A stretch of 64,000 bases of DNA, taken from Takakia lepidozioides (lineage: Eukaryota > Streptophyta > Takakiopsida > Takakiales > Takakiaceae). The stretch covers positions 67,126,756 to 67,190,755 of the forward strand of contig CM060731.1 in assembly GCA_030704615.1 (NCBI GenBank). The letters run 5' to 3'. Each line of letters starts with the position of its first letter. Position 1 is the first letter of the stretch. Below are positions 1 through 11,850 of the stretch, one piece after another. Position numbers and translations under genes: made by a program. The notes under the pieces are model-generated. The model searched no databases and was not told the origin of the DNA. It saw only the letters and a program-made list of their open reading frames with translations.

Positions 1-235
1 CTTACAAACGGTAAATGTTAACCTGTTTAACGTCCTAGAGGAAGTGGAAGAGGGGTATCTGTGGGTTACGTTTCGCATCTCGGCATGGTATGAAGAAATT
101 GGGATGTCTTCAATCTCATCACTCGGATGACTGAAGAACATGTGAGGGAGATGTCACAAGGGAGCCATCAATTCAATGCTGGAATGGTTGATTAAGTGCT
201 AATAAATTATGGGGCTTTTATATTTCACTTAACAG

Positions 236-318
236 TCCTCCAAAGGGGGCAATATCCGTAAGGTGAAGTGGCTCTTAGTTAGGCCGACTGCGGCCAGAGC
301 CTTTTCTCTCAAGTTGCC
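236..318 (+). repeat. Dispersed SINE-like repeat fragment
   Basis: This stretch resembles 42454-42542 in the same orientation. Both contain a 'CCAAAGGGG' block, a 'CCGYAAGG' block, then 'CTTAGTTA'- or 'CTTTAGTTA'-like sequence and a 'GGCCRGAG..CTTCTCTCT'-like end. Two diverged copies of one short non-coding sequence point to a dispersed repeat, probably a SINE part. No coding potential is seen. Confidence 0.45.
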
Positions 319-2290
319 TTTAGTTAAACGGCTTGCAGAGAACCAAACTGCACTAACGGATGTGTGTGAACTGTGAACCTGACTTTACTAGGGCTAATTT
401 TCAACTCAAATCCTGGTGCTATCCTTGCTCATCCTTCCTACAAGATAACATTTTCCCTTTATTCTTGCAGTAAGCTATTGTGTTGGAATGAATTCATGTG
501 CATTTCAGTATTGCATTCATAGATTGTTAGTTCTGAAATGCCACATTGGTTCGTGGAAGCGATTTTCTGTGTGGGTTTGTAATCAAGTTATCGGTAGATA
601 AATTGCTGGAAGTGTTCTCTCAAGACACGGGATGGATAGTTTTGGTGCTTCAAAAGAGTATGGAGCTGCATTGAGCACCGAAGCAGAGAAACATAAGGAC
701 AGAGAGGAGCAGGCTTACGGTATTCTTTGAAATCATTTCACTGCGTACCCATCAGTACGTAAAGGCTGAACTGGCGTTGATCATTAATCACCACGTCAAC
801 TTGTGAAGCGTGAGATGCATGGCTCTGTGGTACCGCCCAAGTCTATCTCTGAGCCACCTTTTCGCTCCAGATCATTGTACAATATCTTCAAGCCGTTGGA
901 ACTCTTTGTATTTGTCCATTCATTCATTCTCATCGTCGGCAGTGCTAGTCTGCAGCATACCGTCGGTTGCATCCCTCATCCACAAGAAGTATCTACTGAG
1001 TTGCGTGGATTGCTGATGTTGTAGATATTCATGAATTCACTTTAAGACCAAGGTGGATACACTTCGCAAGAGCTGCTCTTGCCTAATCACTACCGCCGTG
1101 CTTTATATATACAGGACCCTGCGTTTGAGCATCAAGGTTCGCCAACCTGGATCTCTGTCATAACTTCAATAAGGAAAGTTGGTTGTCGCGACTCGCTCCC
1201 ATCAGTTCCAATTCAAACAGACTCGTTAATGTCCTGCCCAGAGCCTGCGCTGGTTTCTTGTTGTCTGTCTGTGTTGTTTGTTGTGTATTGTCTGTTTGAC
1301 GATCAAATTTCCCTTCTCAAAGCAATGCTTTCTATTTCTCTCAGGTGTGATGCATGATGAGTAGCGTGTTCATGTTCAATGACTGATATATTGTAAAATA
1401 GTTTCCCGACTGCGTAATAAGAGAATGTCAAGGTACTTGATTATCCACACAACGTGTTACAATTGTGTCCCCACACCTTTGCATTTTTAAGGCTTTCTCA
1501 AGTATGCAAAGGGGATGCAAAGCGTGCTTCAAACTTCAAAGTGCTGCAAAGAGCAGTGTCACGTGTTCGAAAAGTTTCCCTTCAGCCTGGCACCAGTTTT
1601 TTTTAATAGTTTTGCTGATTCCAAGCAACGTAGAGGCCTATTGGGATTCCAACTTCAAGTGCAGCTCTCACACACCACCCACGGACGCCGTTACACATCA
1701 AAAGACGAGTCTCCTCCTGTGCGAGCCGGCCATCATTATACACACCTATCTCTCCAAAGTGAAGCCTTCATGCGGAGATTGAACAATGAAAAGCAAGCAG
1801 AGGCAGAGCCAGTGAAATGACCAGGTTAAAGAATATTGGCAGTGCAAAAAGCCATGATTTGGGGTGAGCATAAATTAAAAGGCAAAAGCGAACCCACACA
1901 AGACAGTCCCCAGAGCACCATACAATCCCTTACTTAAAGGATCCCCCTTCTCCCTTGTATTATTACTCTACTCACCAAGGTCCCCTGCTAGATTTTGTGG
2001 GACCCCTCTCCTCTGCCGCCTTCATCATGCCAATCACCCCCCTGCACCGCTTTTCCTCTCTGCACCCATCCCCACCCTCCATCAGTCATAACGGACACCT
2101 TGACAGAAGGCCCCCCCAAACCACATTCATTGTCCTCTCGCGGTGCGTTCACACCACACCCCCAATCCCCGCACGAATCTTCTGTGAATCTCATTTTTCC
2201 ATTTAAAAAAACAAAAAGAAAAGAAAAAGAAACAACCCTACTAAAGGCACCCCCTAGGCGCCCCTTGACTTTGCAGGGGGCCACCGCTTT
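319..2290. other. Intergenic, no gene recognised
   Basis: Short open frames here overlap on several frames and match no family I recognise. A pyrimidine-rich, C-rich tract lies at about 1940-2180. I see no splice-supported gene. Confidence 0.4.
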
Positions 2291-2690
2291 TTAATAAGCA
2301 AGTGGGTACCTGCCTGTAACCTTTACGAATTAATAATAGAAAATATTAAATAAGTCAGTGGAGTGGATACCTACTCTAACAGGAAATTAAAATAGGTTAA
2401 TATGACGTAAAGGGCTTCCTCCCCTTTTTATTTAAAAAAAAAACGATGTATTATTATTATTATTTTATATATATAAGAAAGTGGTCACCTACTTCAACAA
2501 AAATTGAAAATAAGGGCCCAGTGGCCGTGGGGCTGGTATTTCCTTGGAAAGGGCTGAAATAAAAAATTAAATTAGTATTAATAGAAATGAATATAAGCAA
2601 GTTGGTACCTACTATAGTATGGAAATAGAATAGGGTGTAACTAATGGAAAATTAAAATAGGCAAGTGGGTACTATGCGATAATCAAGTGC
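2290..2690. repeat. AT-rich array of an iterated GTACCTAC-like motif
   Basis: A motif of the form AAG-(T/C)-GGTACCTAC-(T/C) recurs in degenerate form near 2297, 2360, 2478, 2597 and 2660. Each copy follows an A-rich AATAAG/AAATAG stretch. A fragment at about 2513-2566 (GGCCCAGT..GGCTGGTATTTCCTTGG) matches the tail of the SINE at 54.4 kb. The block is non-coding. Confidence 0.5.
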
Positions 2691-2749
2691 GGGCACTAAC
2701 TACGGCCTAATTAAGAGGCGCCACTTCATTCACTAATCATGCAGATTCT

Positions 2750-3200
2750 ACTAAGGGGATGAATGTAGGAGCCGGTCTGGATCCCGGCGGATGAAGGATG
2801 GGCGTACGGGAGAGGGACAGGGGGCGGGCAGGCGGGCGGGCGGGGCCACCGCGCGGGCTGGATAGGAACGCTGCGTCAGCGCCACGCCGGCAGGCAGGCC
2901 GCGCGGGTGCCACGCGGCGCGAAATCTCCCGCGAGCTGGGAGTCGCGCGGCGCCGCGAAGCCTGACGCGCCGTCGCTTTTGTCGCGCTGTCCCCACCACG
3001 CTGCCCGCGCGGGACCCGGGCGGCTGCCCGGGCGGCGGGGCACGTGGAGGCGGGTCGGGCATAAGTACGCCCGGGGCCGTGGGAGGCGCGCACGTCACAT
3101 CCCAGTCGCGGCCCGTCGCGTGCTCCGTCGTCTGGCTGGTGATGATAAGCGAGCGCGCATTAGGGCAACGCGGTGGCGACCCTCCAGCGGCCGCCTGGCC
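2750..3200. other. GC- and CpG-rich island, possible promoter or first exon
   Basis: Composition changes sharply from the AT-rich array on the left to a block dense in CG dinucleotides (GCGCGG, CGGGCGG). Open frames exist on both strands, as expected from GC content alone, and none resembles a known protein. It could be a promoter or 5' UTR of an unrecognised transcript. Confidence 0.3.
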
Positions 3201-4768
3201 TGTCTCTAGTACCCATGTGTGAGTCGAGCATTGGAGCTTGGCTTGCTCACAATTACTGCTACCAGTATTGCTGCTTGTCCAGAATGTTCCCTCGCTGTGA
3301 CTCTAGTGAGGGCAAATTTCTCTCCACAATGCCTGCTCTGGTTGCTGATGGTTCCTGTGCAGATGATAAGCACAAGTAGTTCGAAGGGTGGCCCACGTTT
3401 GTCTGTTTAAAGAAAGCATAGACCAATGTATACAGTGTGAGGGCTGGATTGATGAGACTGTTTAGTAGCCTCGGGATGTAGGAGATTGGTCGGTGCAGAT
3501 ACACTGTTGGTTGTATTTTTGGGGAAGAACAACTTGGTGCAGACAGTAGAAAGACCAAGAGGATGTGTGAAGTGGGATGTATGTTACTGCAACAGCCCTA
3601 CTGTAGACAAAATGGAAGATGGAAACATGGTACCTAACTCCTAGAGACTCCCAAAGGGGCAGAAGCTGAACTCATATATCCCAGGCGATGTTTTGTTTTG
3701 TTTTGGTCCCCAAACACCGGAGGCAGCGGCTAGCCTACAGTAGTTCTGACATGCAATGACCACCGCTACTTACAAACACGTCCACTTTTGACAGTATGTA
3801 CTACATATGTAGGCTTCCTGTGGACGAAGCTTCAATGCCGATGATGGCCTGGCCGAGTGGAGGTAAGGAATATAAAAGGGTTTTTGTGCACCGCGGCCTA
3901 ATCTTATCGGTGGCACCGGAGCACCAGCACGCCCCCCATAACCCAAGATGCAATGGACGTGGCCAGGTCGCAAGTCCAATCAGCCAGGCATGTCTGTTTG
4001 TTTTTGGCTGTTTTTAGGCTACCATCCCCCTCTGTCTCCTTTTGGAAACCTAGGGTTCCCAGGCAAATTTCTAATGTTTTTCCAGGCTAGTTCTGGGCAA
4101 AGAAAGCCCAGTTTCTGCTGGGTCAACACGGTAGGGCTAAGCTTACACCTCTCCTCCAATCTACCGGTGAACAAACTGCTAACGGGGGAGGAATGGAATG
4201 AATGTGGACGACAAGTGTACTTTGCTGAGAGAAAGCAGGTCTGATGGCCATGTGGCTCCATAAAGCAAGGCTGCATGAAGCTCTACTTGGGCACATCTGA
4301 GCAGCGGGAGAGACGAACTCCGTTTGTCGCCAAGTGTTCCGCCAAAGACTAAACTAATGTATCCCAGAATTGAGGTGCTATATAAAGGATGTGGGTGGGT
4401 TGTCTACCGGGCTATAACCAGCATAGACTCCATAGCTTAAAAAGGCTCTAGCCCCGTAATTATTATCTGTACTTAATAGAGTGCGAGCTTAACTGCTGCC
4501 TGACATCCCTAAAGCTACTCCCAAGTCCTTAACCCCAGTCCACTCTAAACACGAACACCATCAGACATCTGTACCCGTAAGTTGACCCTGTGTCAGTATA
4601 CTTGTGCTGCACTCTTCAAAGCTTCAATCGTCCTTGCGACAGCCAGGAGCTCCTCCACCATGCAAATCCGCGGCTCAGAAAAACCAGAGGAAATGTGGTC
4701 GTCATGAATGCGCAATTCCGTAATGGATGTGGGTGCGCCGTATCCATTACTATCCCCCTTCAAAAGCC

Positions 4769-4974
4769 GGGATGCATTATCCATCATCATAGTTGGAATC
4801 CTAAATGAAAAGCCTGCAAACCCCTTCCCCTTCGGATCCTTCATTCGTCACTTATGTTACGCATTCCGGGATGCATAATCCATCATCATAGTTGGGATCC
4901 TAAATGAAAAGCCTGCAAAGTTCAAACCCCTTCCCCTTCGAATCCCTCATTCGTCACATAAGTTACGCATTCCG
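4769..4974. repeat. Two-copy tandem duplication of about 100 bp
   Basis: The segment starting CCGGGATGCATTATCC at about 4769 is repeated from about 4867 as CCGGGATGCATAATCC. Both copies continue through a CATCATAGTTGG block, a CCTAAATGAAAAGCCTGC block, a CCCCTTCCCCTTCG block and CATTCGTCAC, and end in GTTACGCATTCCG. The second copy carries a small insertion (GTTCAAA). Non-coding. Confidence 0.75.
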
Positions 4975-5059
4975 CACTCTCTAGAATCATTCAACACCTC
5001 CCCCCGCGGCTGACCCGAGGTTACGCTTTGATCTGTAGACTGTAGCACAACTTACCAGC

Positions 5060-6060
5060 AACAGGCCAAAGTTGGAAAGTAGGCACAGCGAAGTTTAGGC
5101 AGAACCGAGGAGTTGCAGGTTGACCCCTGTGAGTGTGGAGGGGCAAGATACCCCTGGGCCCCACGGTATCCCCTCCAGCCTGCGATGACCTGCACTAGAT
5201 TCCACAGCCTCGTCACGCTCCTCCTCCTCATTCCACCTTTCACTAAAACTGCTCGCACCGACCACAGAAGCAGCCACACAAAGCCACACAAGCAGCCATC
5301 ACAAGAGGCCAGCAAGCCAACGGAGAAAGCAAGTGCGAGAGGTGCGAGACGACGACGAGGCAAAACAGCGATACAAGAACAAGTTTTACGGCGGGCCACT
5401 TTTCCGACCCGCGCGACCGTACCGCGGGACGCCGAGACGCCGAGACCCGGTGCCGTGCACGGTCGGCATCCCATATTCCCGCGCTGCTGCCTTTATAGAT
5501 AAGGCCGGGCTGCCCGGCGGGCAGGGCGGGCTGCCCGTCCAGGGCCGGGCCAAAAGCTGTGTTCTTTCCTGGCTCGCTCGTTACGCTTTGTTTCGTTGCG
5601 GAGTTTGCTCGTCAGGCCGCTCGTTGAGGACTGCTCTCTTCAGACTGCGTCTTGCGCCTATCGATCCATCCGCCTTCTCTCACGCTCAGATCGGCCTTGC
5701 GTTGTACGTTTCTTGCTGGAGGAGGAGGAGGAGGAGGAGGAGGAGGAGGAAGAGGAGTGGTGTTTGGATCGGACGTGGTGAGGAAGGAAGTGAGAGATCG
5801 GTTGTGGTGTGGTCGGTTTGATAGCTCTTGCGAACGAGGCAGGCGGTGCTGTGTTGTACGGTTGTGCTGCGTCTGGATTAGGTTGCCTGTTTCTTGCTCG
5901 TGGCATCTCCTACTCTGTCATGTGTTATCATACAGGAGCGTGTCACCAGCCATTGGCGGTCCCTCACAGGAATCCAAGGTGAGTGAGTCTGGAAGAGAAG
6001 AGAAGCTCTGTTCTCATTGGTCGAAGGTTGAGCGCTATCTTGATCTAAGATCTTTTAAGC
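5060..6060 (+). promoter_or_regulatory. GC-rich region, probable promoter/5' UTR of the LOB gene
   Basis: This GC-rich block contains a (GGA)n tract at 5717-5757 and a good donor-like site (AAG followed by GTGAGT) at 5979. It is the only promoter-like composition upstream of the LOB-domain gene at 7872. A 5' UTR with an intron starting here is an inference; no transcript evidence is available. The long open frames crossing it are composition artefacts. Confidence 0.3.
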
Positions 6061-7871
6061 GGTAGGGAGAGGGCGCCTATTTGTGTTCGGTTCCCTCAAG
6101 GATTGCAGGTAAGAGGAGGAATCTTGTTGTACAATGTGGAGGATATGAGGTAAGCTATATGGTAAGCTTGCAGACTTAAGAAATTGATGTTGCCGCTAAT
6201 GGGATCCAGCTTCGAGGATGTGAATGATCATCCTGGTGTCGGTGGTTTGCAATAGCAGAGGCAGGAGCTTTCAGACAATGCTTCGAGATGGCATTCAAGA
6301 ATATTATTAGCGCTGCATAAATCGTGCTGCAGTCGGTGCTTGAGTAACGCATAAGTATGGTTTGCGTAGTGGATGCACACGCACAGACGGATCTATGGCT
6401 CATGTCGTGGAAAATCGCCGTAATGTCTAAGATACGATACGGTTTGGTCTGTCTATCGACCATGGGCCCATTAGCTGATCGATAAGGGGGCGTGTTAATC
6501 CCGAGGTGGTTAATGTCCACCCGCTAGTGCTCAGTGGGACCACGACACTCGTCAAGTGTAATGAACCTTGTCGGGTGTAGGTTAACATATATACGTAGCG
6601 TAGAGCTATTGGTGCTACAGGAGAATCATCCTGATACATCTTGTTGACCATTTCCGTTTTCCGCCAATGGGAATCCTGGTCTCTCTTTGCAGGTTTTCAG
6701 TAATGTTGATCTGGAAATGAGATGTTTTGTTCCAAATACTTTAGGGAAGGCTCAGAGGGCCTTTTCGAATGTGTGTTTGGAATCATCAATTGATCCTATC
6801 TCCAAGCTCTTTCAAGGGAGCAAACAGTTCCGAAAGTTTAATGTCCAGCAACGTCGCGTGATGTTATTCTTTAGTACAAATGGATCATGTGCGGTTCATT
6901 TACGCAGGGTTAAAGAATGTGTGTTTGGGGTTGTCGTGATCCGCAACTTGCGGCTCAGTCCTTCGTAAATTGTTGAAGATTGCCTCTTGTGCCTTCTTTG
7001 TTAGGCCTGCATCATAGATATTGTATCTAGAGCTGGTCTGGGTTCTTGTAAAGTAGAGGTCTATAACCTAGTAATTTTAACATGTGGTGCTCGACAATTG
7101 AAGTCCCGCATAGATTGATTGTTTCAGCGATATCCTAGTGGACATCGCGCTGCTGACTCTCTGAACAACATTGAAAATCGGATCATACGTTGAATCATTC
7201 ATTCCTCAAGATCTTAAGAAGTCTGTTGAGAGGAAGTTGACTGTCACAGCAGTTGTTCTGAGAAATGTCTACTCCTTGCTTTGTAAATTGTGAGCATAGT
7301 ATGGAGTGTGTGTAGTAGGGAGAAAGCCTATACGTTACAGAAGTAAAACGGCTGGAAGCTTTTGGGTGTCTCTTCCTTTCGACGTTTGAAGTCGTCCATA
7401 GGAATTAAGCCAAGTAATCAGCAGACGATATGGCGACATAGACGGCCACTAGGTATTGCTGAATATGATGCCGATCGAAGTCGAAGTAATGAGCGTAGAG
7501 GTAATTACGTTTTGTTTTCGACAAGTGTGGAATTACACTTTCAAGACATGGATCTAGCTGGCCTCACCCTATTGGCTCTCCTTTTTGCTGGTAAATATTG
7601 CCCTTCTTTCCAGTATGTCCGGTTCCCTTGGATCGATTAGTGACCGCGCTTTAAGCTTCCAAGTAACCCCAAAAGCTTCTCAAGCCGACCAGTTATGAAT
7701 GATGGTGGTGATGTGCAGGGAAGAGATCCGGTTATAGTGTGCGGCAGATCACTCCAGTAGCCAGTGGCGGATTGTGGGAGTTTGATTGACCAGGGGTGAA
7801 AAGTTCCATTAGGATAGTCGAATTCAAGAACACGACATAGGGGTGCAAGAGGATAAAGGAGGGCTTCGAAG

Positions 7872-9326
7872 ATGAGTTGCAATGGGTGCCGAGTACTAAG
7901 AAAGGGCTGCAGTGACTCTTGTATACTCCGGCCTTGCCTGCAGTGGATTGAGACTTCCGATGCTCAAGGTCATGCCACTGTGTTTGTGGCCAAGTTTTTT
8001 GGTCGCGCAGGTCTAATGGGATTCATCAGTGCAGTTCCAGAAAGCCAACGCCCTGGTAAGCCAAAAGCCCTGCCTAGATGACATTTAGTCTTCTCTCTTC
8101 TTCGAACTTTGTCTGCAAATTCACTTTTGCTGAGTAAAGCACGTGTGGAAGAAATGAATGGTGGGGTTGAATTTTCTTCACAGTGTGTGATCAGGAACAA
8201 TTAAGTTTTGTGTAAGAGCGCACACATGAGCAAGAAGGGGTTTAATATACACATACGAATGTTACGAATGCATGAACTAGCTCGGATTATCTAGATTGAT
8301 TATCTCAAGATGATGATGGATACGAAGTCAACTTTACACTCAAGGGACGTTAACATATGGATGAGCTTTGCATGTGCAGCGTTATTTCAATCACTTCTCT
8401 ACGAGGCTTGCGGAAGGACGGTGAATCCGGTGTTTGGAGCAGTCGGTCTCCTTTGGGCTGGAAACTGGCAAGCATGTCAAGCTGCTGTCGACACCGTCCT
8501 AAAAGGGGGCTCGCTACATCCGCCCTCTCCTTCCACGTTATCTTCCTATTCTCTCCCGTCAAGTTTGCCACCAGCACACTTGTCTCATATGCCTCGTGTT
8601 GCTCTGGGAAAATCTGCTGCACCTAGGGAGTGTTTGATGACCTTTCTCCCACACTCACCCTCAGAGCCGGTGAAGGATGTGAGGTTAAAGGTAGGGCCCC
8701 CTGAGGCAAATCTGCTGCAGGCAGCTGGTCAAGATCTAAGAGACCATCCAAATGCAGCACGAGGGGATGCTGATCGTGGAAACACACGACATTGGCAAGA
8801 CTGGCACCAACATCGGATTTTGCAGGGAAACGTTCCACATCACAACACTTCGCCAGGGGCAGTGAAAGGTGGGTTGTGTTCCAACAATCAAAGGGGATCT
8901 GGCTTGGAATCGAAGGCTGATCAATATGGGCTATCTGCACAGAGCTCCCAGCCGGGCCAGACGAATGTGTATGTTGCCCATATCGGAGCCCCTGTTCCTA
9001 GGAGGGTTAGACCCAGATTGACCACGGAATTTGTAACCCTTGAACGGCCAATGGCTAGAGGAGGATCGCAGGAGGAGTTGGAGGCAACAGTGGCAGCCAC
9101 TGGGATGGAGCAGCTAGAGCTAGATCTGACACTGGAGGTGAAGGGTGTGAAAGAAGGACAAGCTGTGGGCACTAAGAGGTTATCCAGTCCATCATGCGAG
9201 TCAGTCAATTCAGAAGGATCTGTGACTAGCCTAGACAGCACGCCAGACCCCTCGATGCCGAGCTGGCCACTTCAGATAGGCGCTTTTGCAGCACCTCATC
9301 GTAAGCTTTTGCCCCTTCTCCAGTAA
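7872..9326 (+). CDS. Class II LOB-domain (LBD) transcription factor
   Basis: Two exons are supported: 7872-8055 and 8380-9326, joined in phase 1 through a GTAAGC donor and a TGTGCAG acceptor, giving about 376 residues. The N-terminus [17 protein letters not shown] carries the CX2CX6CX3C zinc motif. It is followed by the class II wording [18 protein letters not shown] and, across the junction, [22 protein letters not shown] and [12 protein letters not shown]. The long tail is low in conservation but contains LELDLTLEV near the C-terminus, an LxLxL EAR-type repression motif typical of class II members. Known class II LBDs are nuclear DNA-binding proteins linked to nitrogen response and repression of anthocyanin genes. 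The start is the conserved MSCNGC. It stands alone, with the nearest recognised gene 9 kb downstream. A plausible AATAAA lies at 9685. No break is seen. Confidence 0.93.
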
Positions 9327-9399
9327 CCGTTCAGATGAGCTCGTGTTGGAGTCTCCAAGGTTGACCTCGAGTGATGTAAGATTTCTAGAGGATTATGAT

Positions 9400-11059
9400 A
9401 GTTTTAAGGGCTCTCCGGTAAATGTTCCAAGTATAAGCTAACACTACACACATAGATGAGAGGACCCCAGGGGGATCCCAGAGGGAGGATCAGAGGGCCC
9501 TCTTAGAAAGAGAAAAGCGGAGAGGGTAACCCGAACGAGAATAGTCACTGATTCCAGGTGAGAGTAGGTTAATGCTGCAGTTTACAATGCTGCCCATGTG
9601 GAGGCTTGCAAGTGCCTACTCTTTTTGTTCATCCGCCGATCATGATTTCATGATCTGTTATGCTTATCAAGCTTAGCCAGTCTGAATAAAGGGCACTGTT
9701 ATTTATGAGGCATTGTTTCCTTGTCTGGACAAGTGTTTTACACTATTTTATTGCTTGGAGTTGGATCCATGATAGCCTGCATGTGCTGTGCTCTTATAAT
9801 CCCACTTAGGTGTACCAACTCCTGAGCTGTGGTATAGCGGTGTCCAGAAGTTCAGAAGAGTGATGTCCAGAAGTTCTTTCTGGCAATGGGCGCTCTTGTA
9901 GAGATCATCACCTGTAGACCTGTGTGAGATTCTGAGGCCTGCAGTTTCCTTGGTTTGTGCAAAGCTGGCCTAAAAGTCTTTAGCAATCTTTTGATCAGTC
10001 AGTGAATGGAGACCTGCACATTTTGCCAGCAAACCAGATATCCAGATTTTCTAAGGAGACGGGCAGGAGGGAAAGGCCCAGACATGTCAGTGAATTGTCA
10101 AGTGCATTACAGCACATGCCTCTGTTTGATATAGTTGGCTGAGTCTTGTCCTGTTCAATTGTTATTGTTGAAGAATTTGACCTTGATATGTATATGGTGG
10201 ACTGACAGATCTTGAGGTATGTTCAACCTACCTGGAGTTTTAGTCTAAGTTAATCCTGGTAATGCAAAGTGTTTTTCAATGTCAGTGTACAATAAAACTG
10301 CACTTGAGTAGATTCACAGGCTGTATTCATGTATGAAGAAGAACCTTGAATACACTGTTAGCTGGGGGATTTATGTTTGTGGATGGTCTCTTCATCTCAC
10401 TGACTGTGCAGGGATATGTTTGCAAGCCCAAGGAGAAAGTAGAGCCCCTCTTTGGGTTTAACATGTTAATGTTTGGTGGGCGATTTCCGCAATTAGAGCA
10501 GTTCTAAGGTTTTTGAGTGTAGGCTCTTGAGCCAGCATCGATGGTTTAGAATGACACTACTAAAATCTGACATAGGCTGTTTGCCATGTTCACTGCTCAG
10601 GTCACAACTTGACATACCTCTGTATTACTACCAAATCTATGAATCTTACCATATACCACTGAATCAGTTCCTTTGAAAGAGGAGGTTCATATTTTGTGAA
10701 CTAGCGGATGCCTTCTTTGTGTTACTTTGCAACTTGTTGTCAAATGCAGCTGCCTAAGTTTCTCTTTAGCACTTCTGGTGATAAGGAGGTGATAAGTGCC
10801 TTAAATGTCCAGCGCGGAGATGGTGAGGGAGATCAAAAGTAAGCCCCCTTCAAATGATTCTTTCTAGTAGTTCCAAGTTTGATTTCAAGCATTTCCCTTT
10901 CCACTTGGCTCTTGAGGTTGCAATGACTAACTGACTGGAATCTGAATGCAGGTATGGTCAGAGGACATAGCTGGCTCAAAGTATGCATGCCATTAGATGA
11001 TGAGCCATCTGATTGTCAAGCTGATTTCATCCCTCAAGACTGGAGCAGTGGAAGTTAAC
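9400..11059. other. Intergenic, no gene recognised
   Basis: No long open frame and no recognisable family motif are seen after the LBD gene. The first part is probably its 3' UTR. Confidence 0.4.
9685..9690 (+). terminator. Possible polyadenylation signal of the LBD gene
   Basis: AATAAA occurs about 360 bp after the LBD stop codon, in the same orientation. This is a consistent distance for a plant 3' UTR, but the motif is common by chance. Confidence 0.35.
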
Positions 11060-11850
11060 GTTCTGCAATCATTTCAACTTCAGGAATTCCCTGGAGTGCC
11101 CCGCCTACAAGTTTGAACCTGATGAGTTGGTCATGTAACTCATACATGTAGTGAACATACTAAATTATCTTGATGTTTGCAATATGCTGACAATGATGTA
11201 TCTTTGATAACCTTGGGCATGATCTTTTCTGTCCATGTTCTGGTTGTGGGGAACTTCCTCTCACTAAGGTATGAAGCTCAGCTCAAATACAGCTAACAAC
11301 TGGTTTTGCGTTCTGCAATCATTTCAACTTCAGGAATTCCCTGGTGTGCTCCGCCTACAAGTTTGAACCTGATGAGTTGGTCATGTAACTCATACATGTA
11401 GTGAACATATTAAATTATCTTGATGTTTGCAATATGCTGACAATGATGTATCTTTGATAACCTTGGGCATGATCTTTTCTGTCCATGTTCTCTGACCCCA
11501 GAAGGAAGAACTGGTTGTGGGGAACTTCCTCTCACTAAGGTATGAAGCTCAGCTCAAATACAGCTAACAACTGGTTTTGCGTTCTGCAATCATTTCAATT
11601 TCAGGAATTCCCTGGAGTGCTTCGCCTACAAGTTTAAACCTGATGAGTTGGTCATGTAACTCATACATGTAGTGAACATATTAAATTATCTTGATGTTTG
11701 CAATATGCTGACAATGATGTATCTTTGATAACCTTGGGCATGATCTTTTCTGTCCATGTTCTCTGACCCCAGAAGGAAGAACTGGTTGTGGGGAACTCCT
11801 CTCACTAAGGTATGAAGCTCAGCTCAAATACAGCTAACAACTGGTTTTGA
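11060..11850 (+). repeat. Three-copy tandem repeat, unit about 250-271 bp
   Basis: Copies begin with GTTCTGCAATCATTTCAA at 11060, 11310 and 11581 and end with AACAACTGGTTTTG. Copies 2 and 3 are 271 and about 270 bp. Copy 1 is 250 bp because it lacks a 21-bp block starting TCTGACCCCAGAAGG. The copies are almost identical by eye, so the array is young. The units are non-coding. Confidence 0.92.

Noticed and set aside
2737-3209. Open frames on both strands in the CpG island
   Set aside because: High GC removes stop codons in all frames; the products are Arg/Ala/Pro-rich with no family motif.
5333-6065. Overlapping long open frames across the GC-rich (GGA)n region
   Set aside because: They exist on several frames at once, are composed of low-complexity Arg/Gly/Glu runs, and resemble no protein family.
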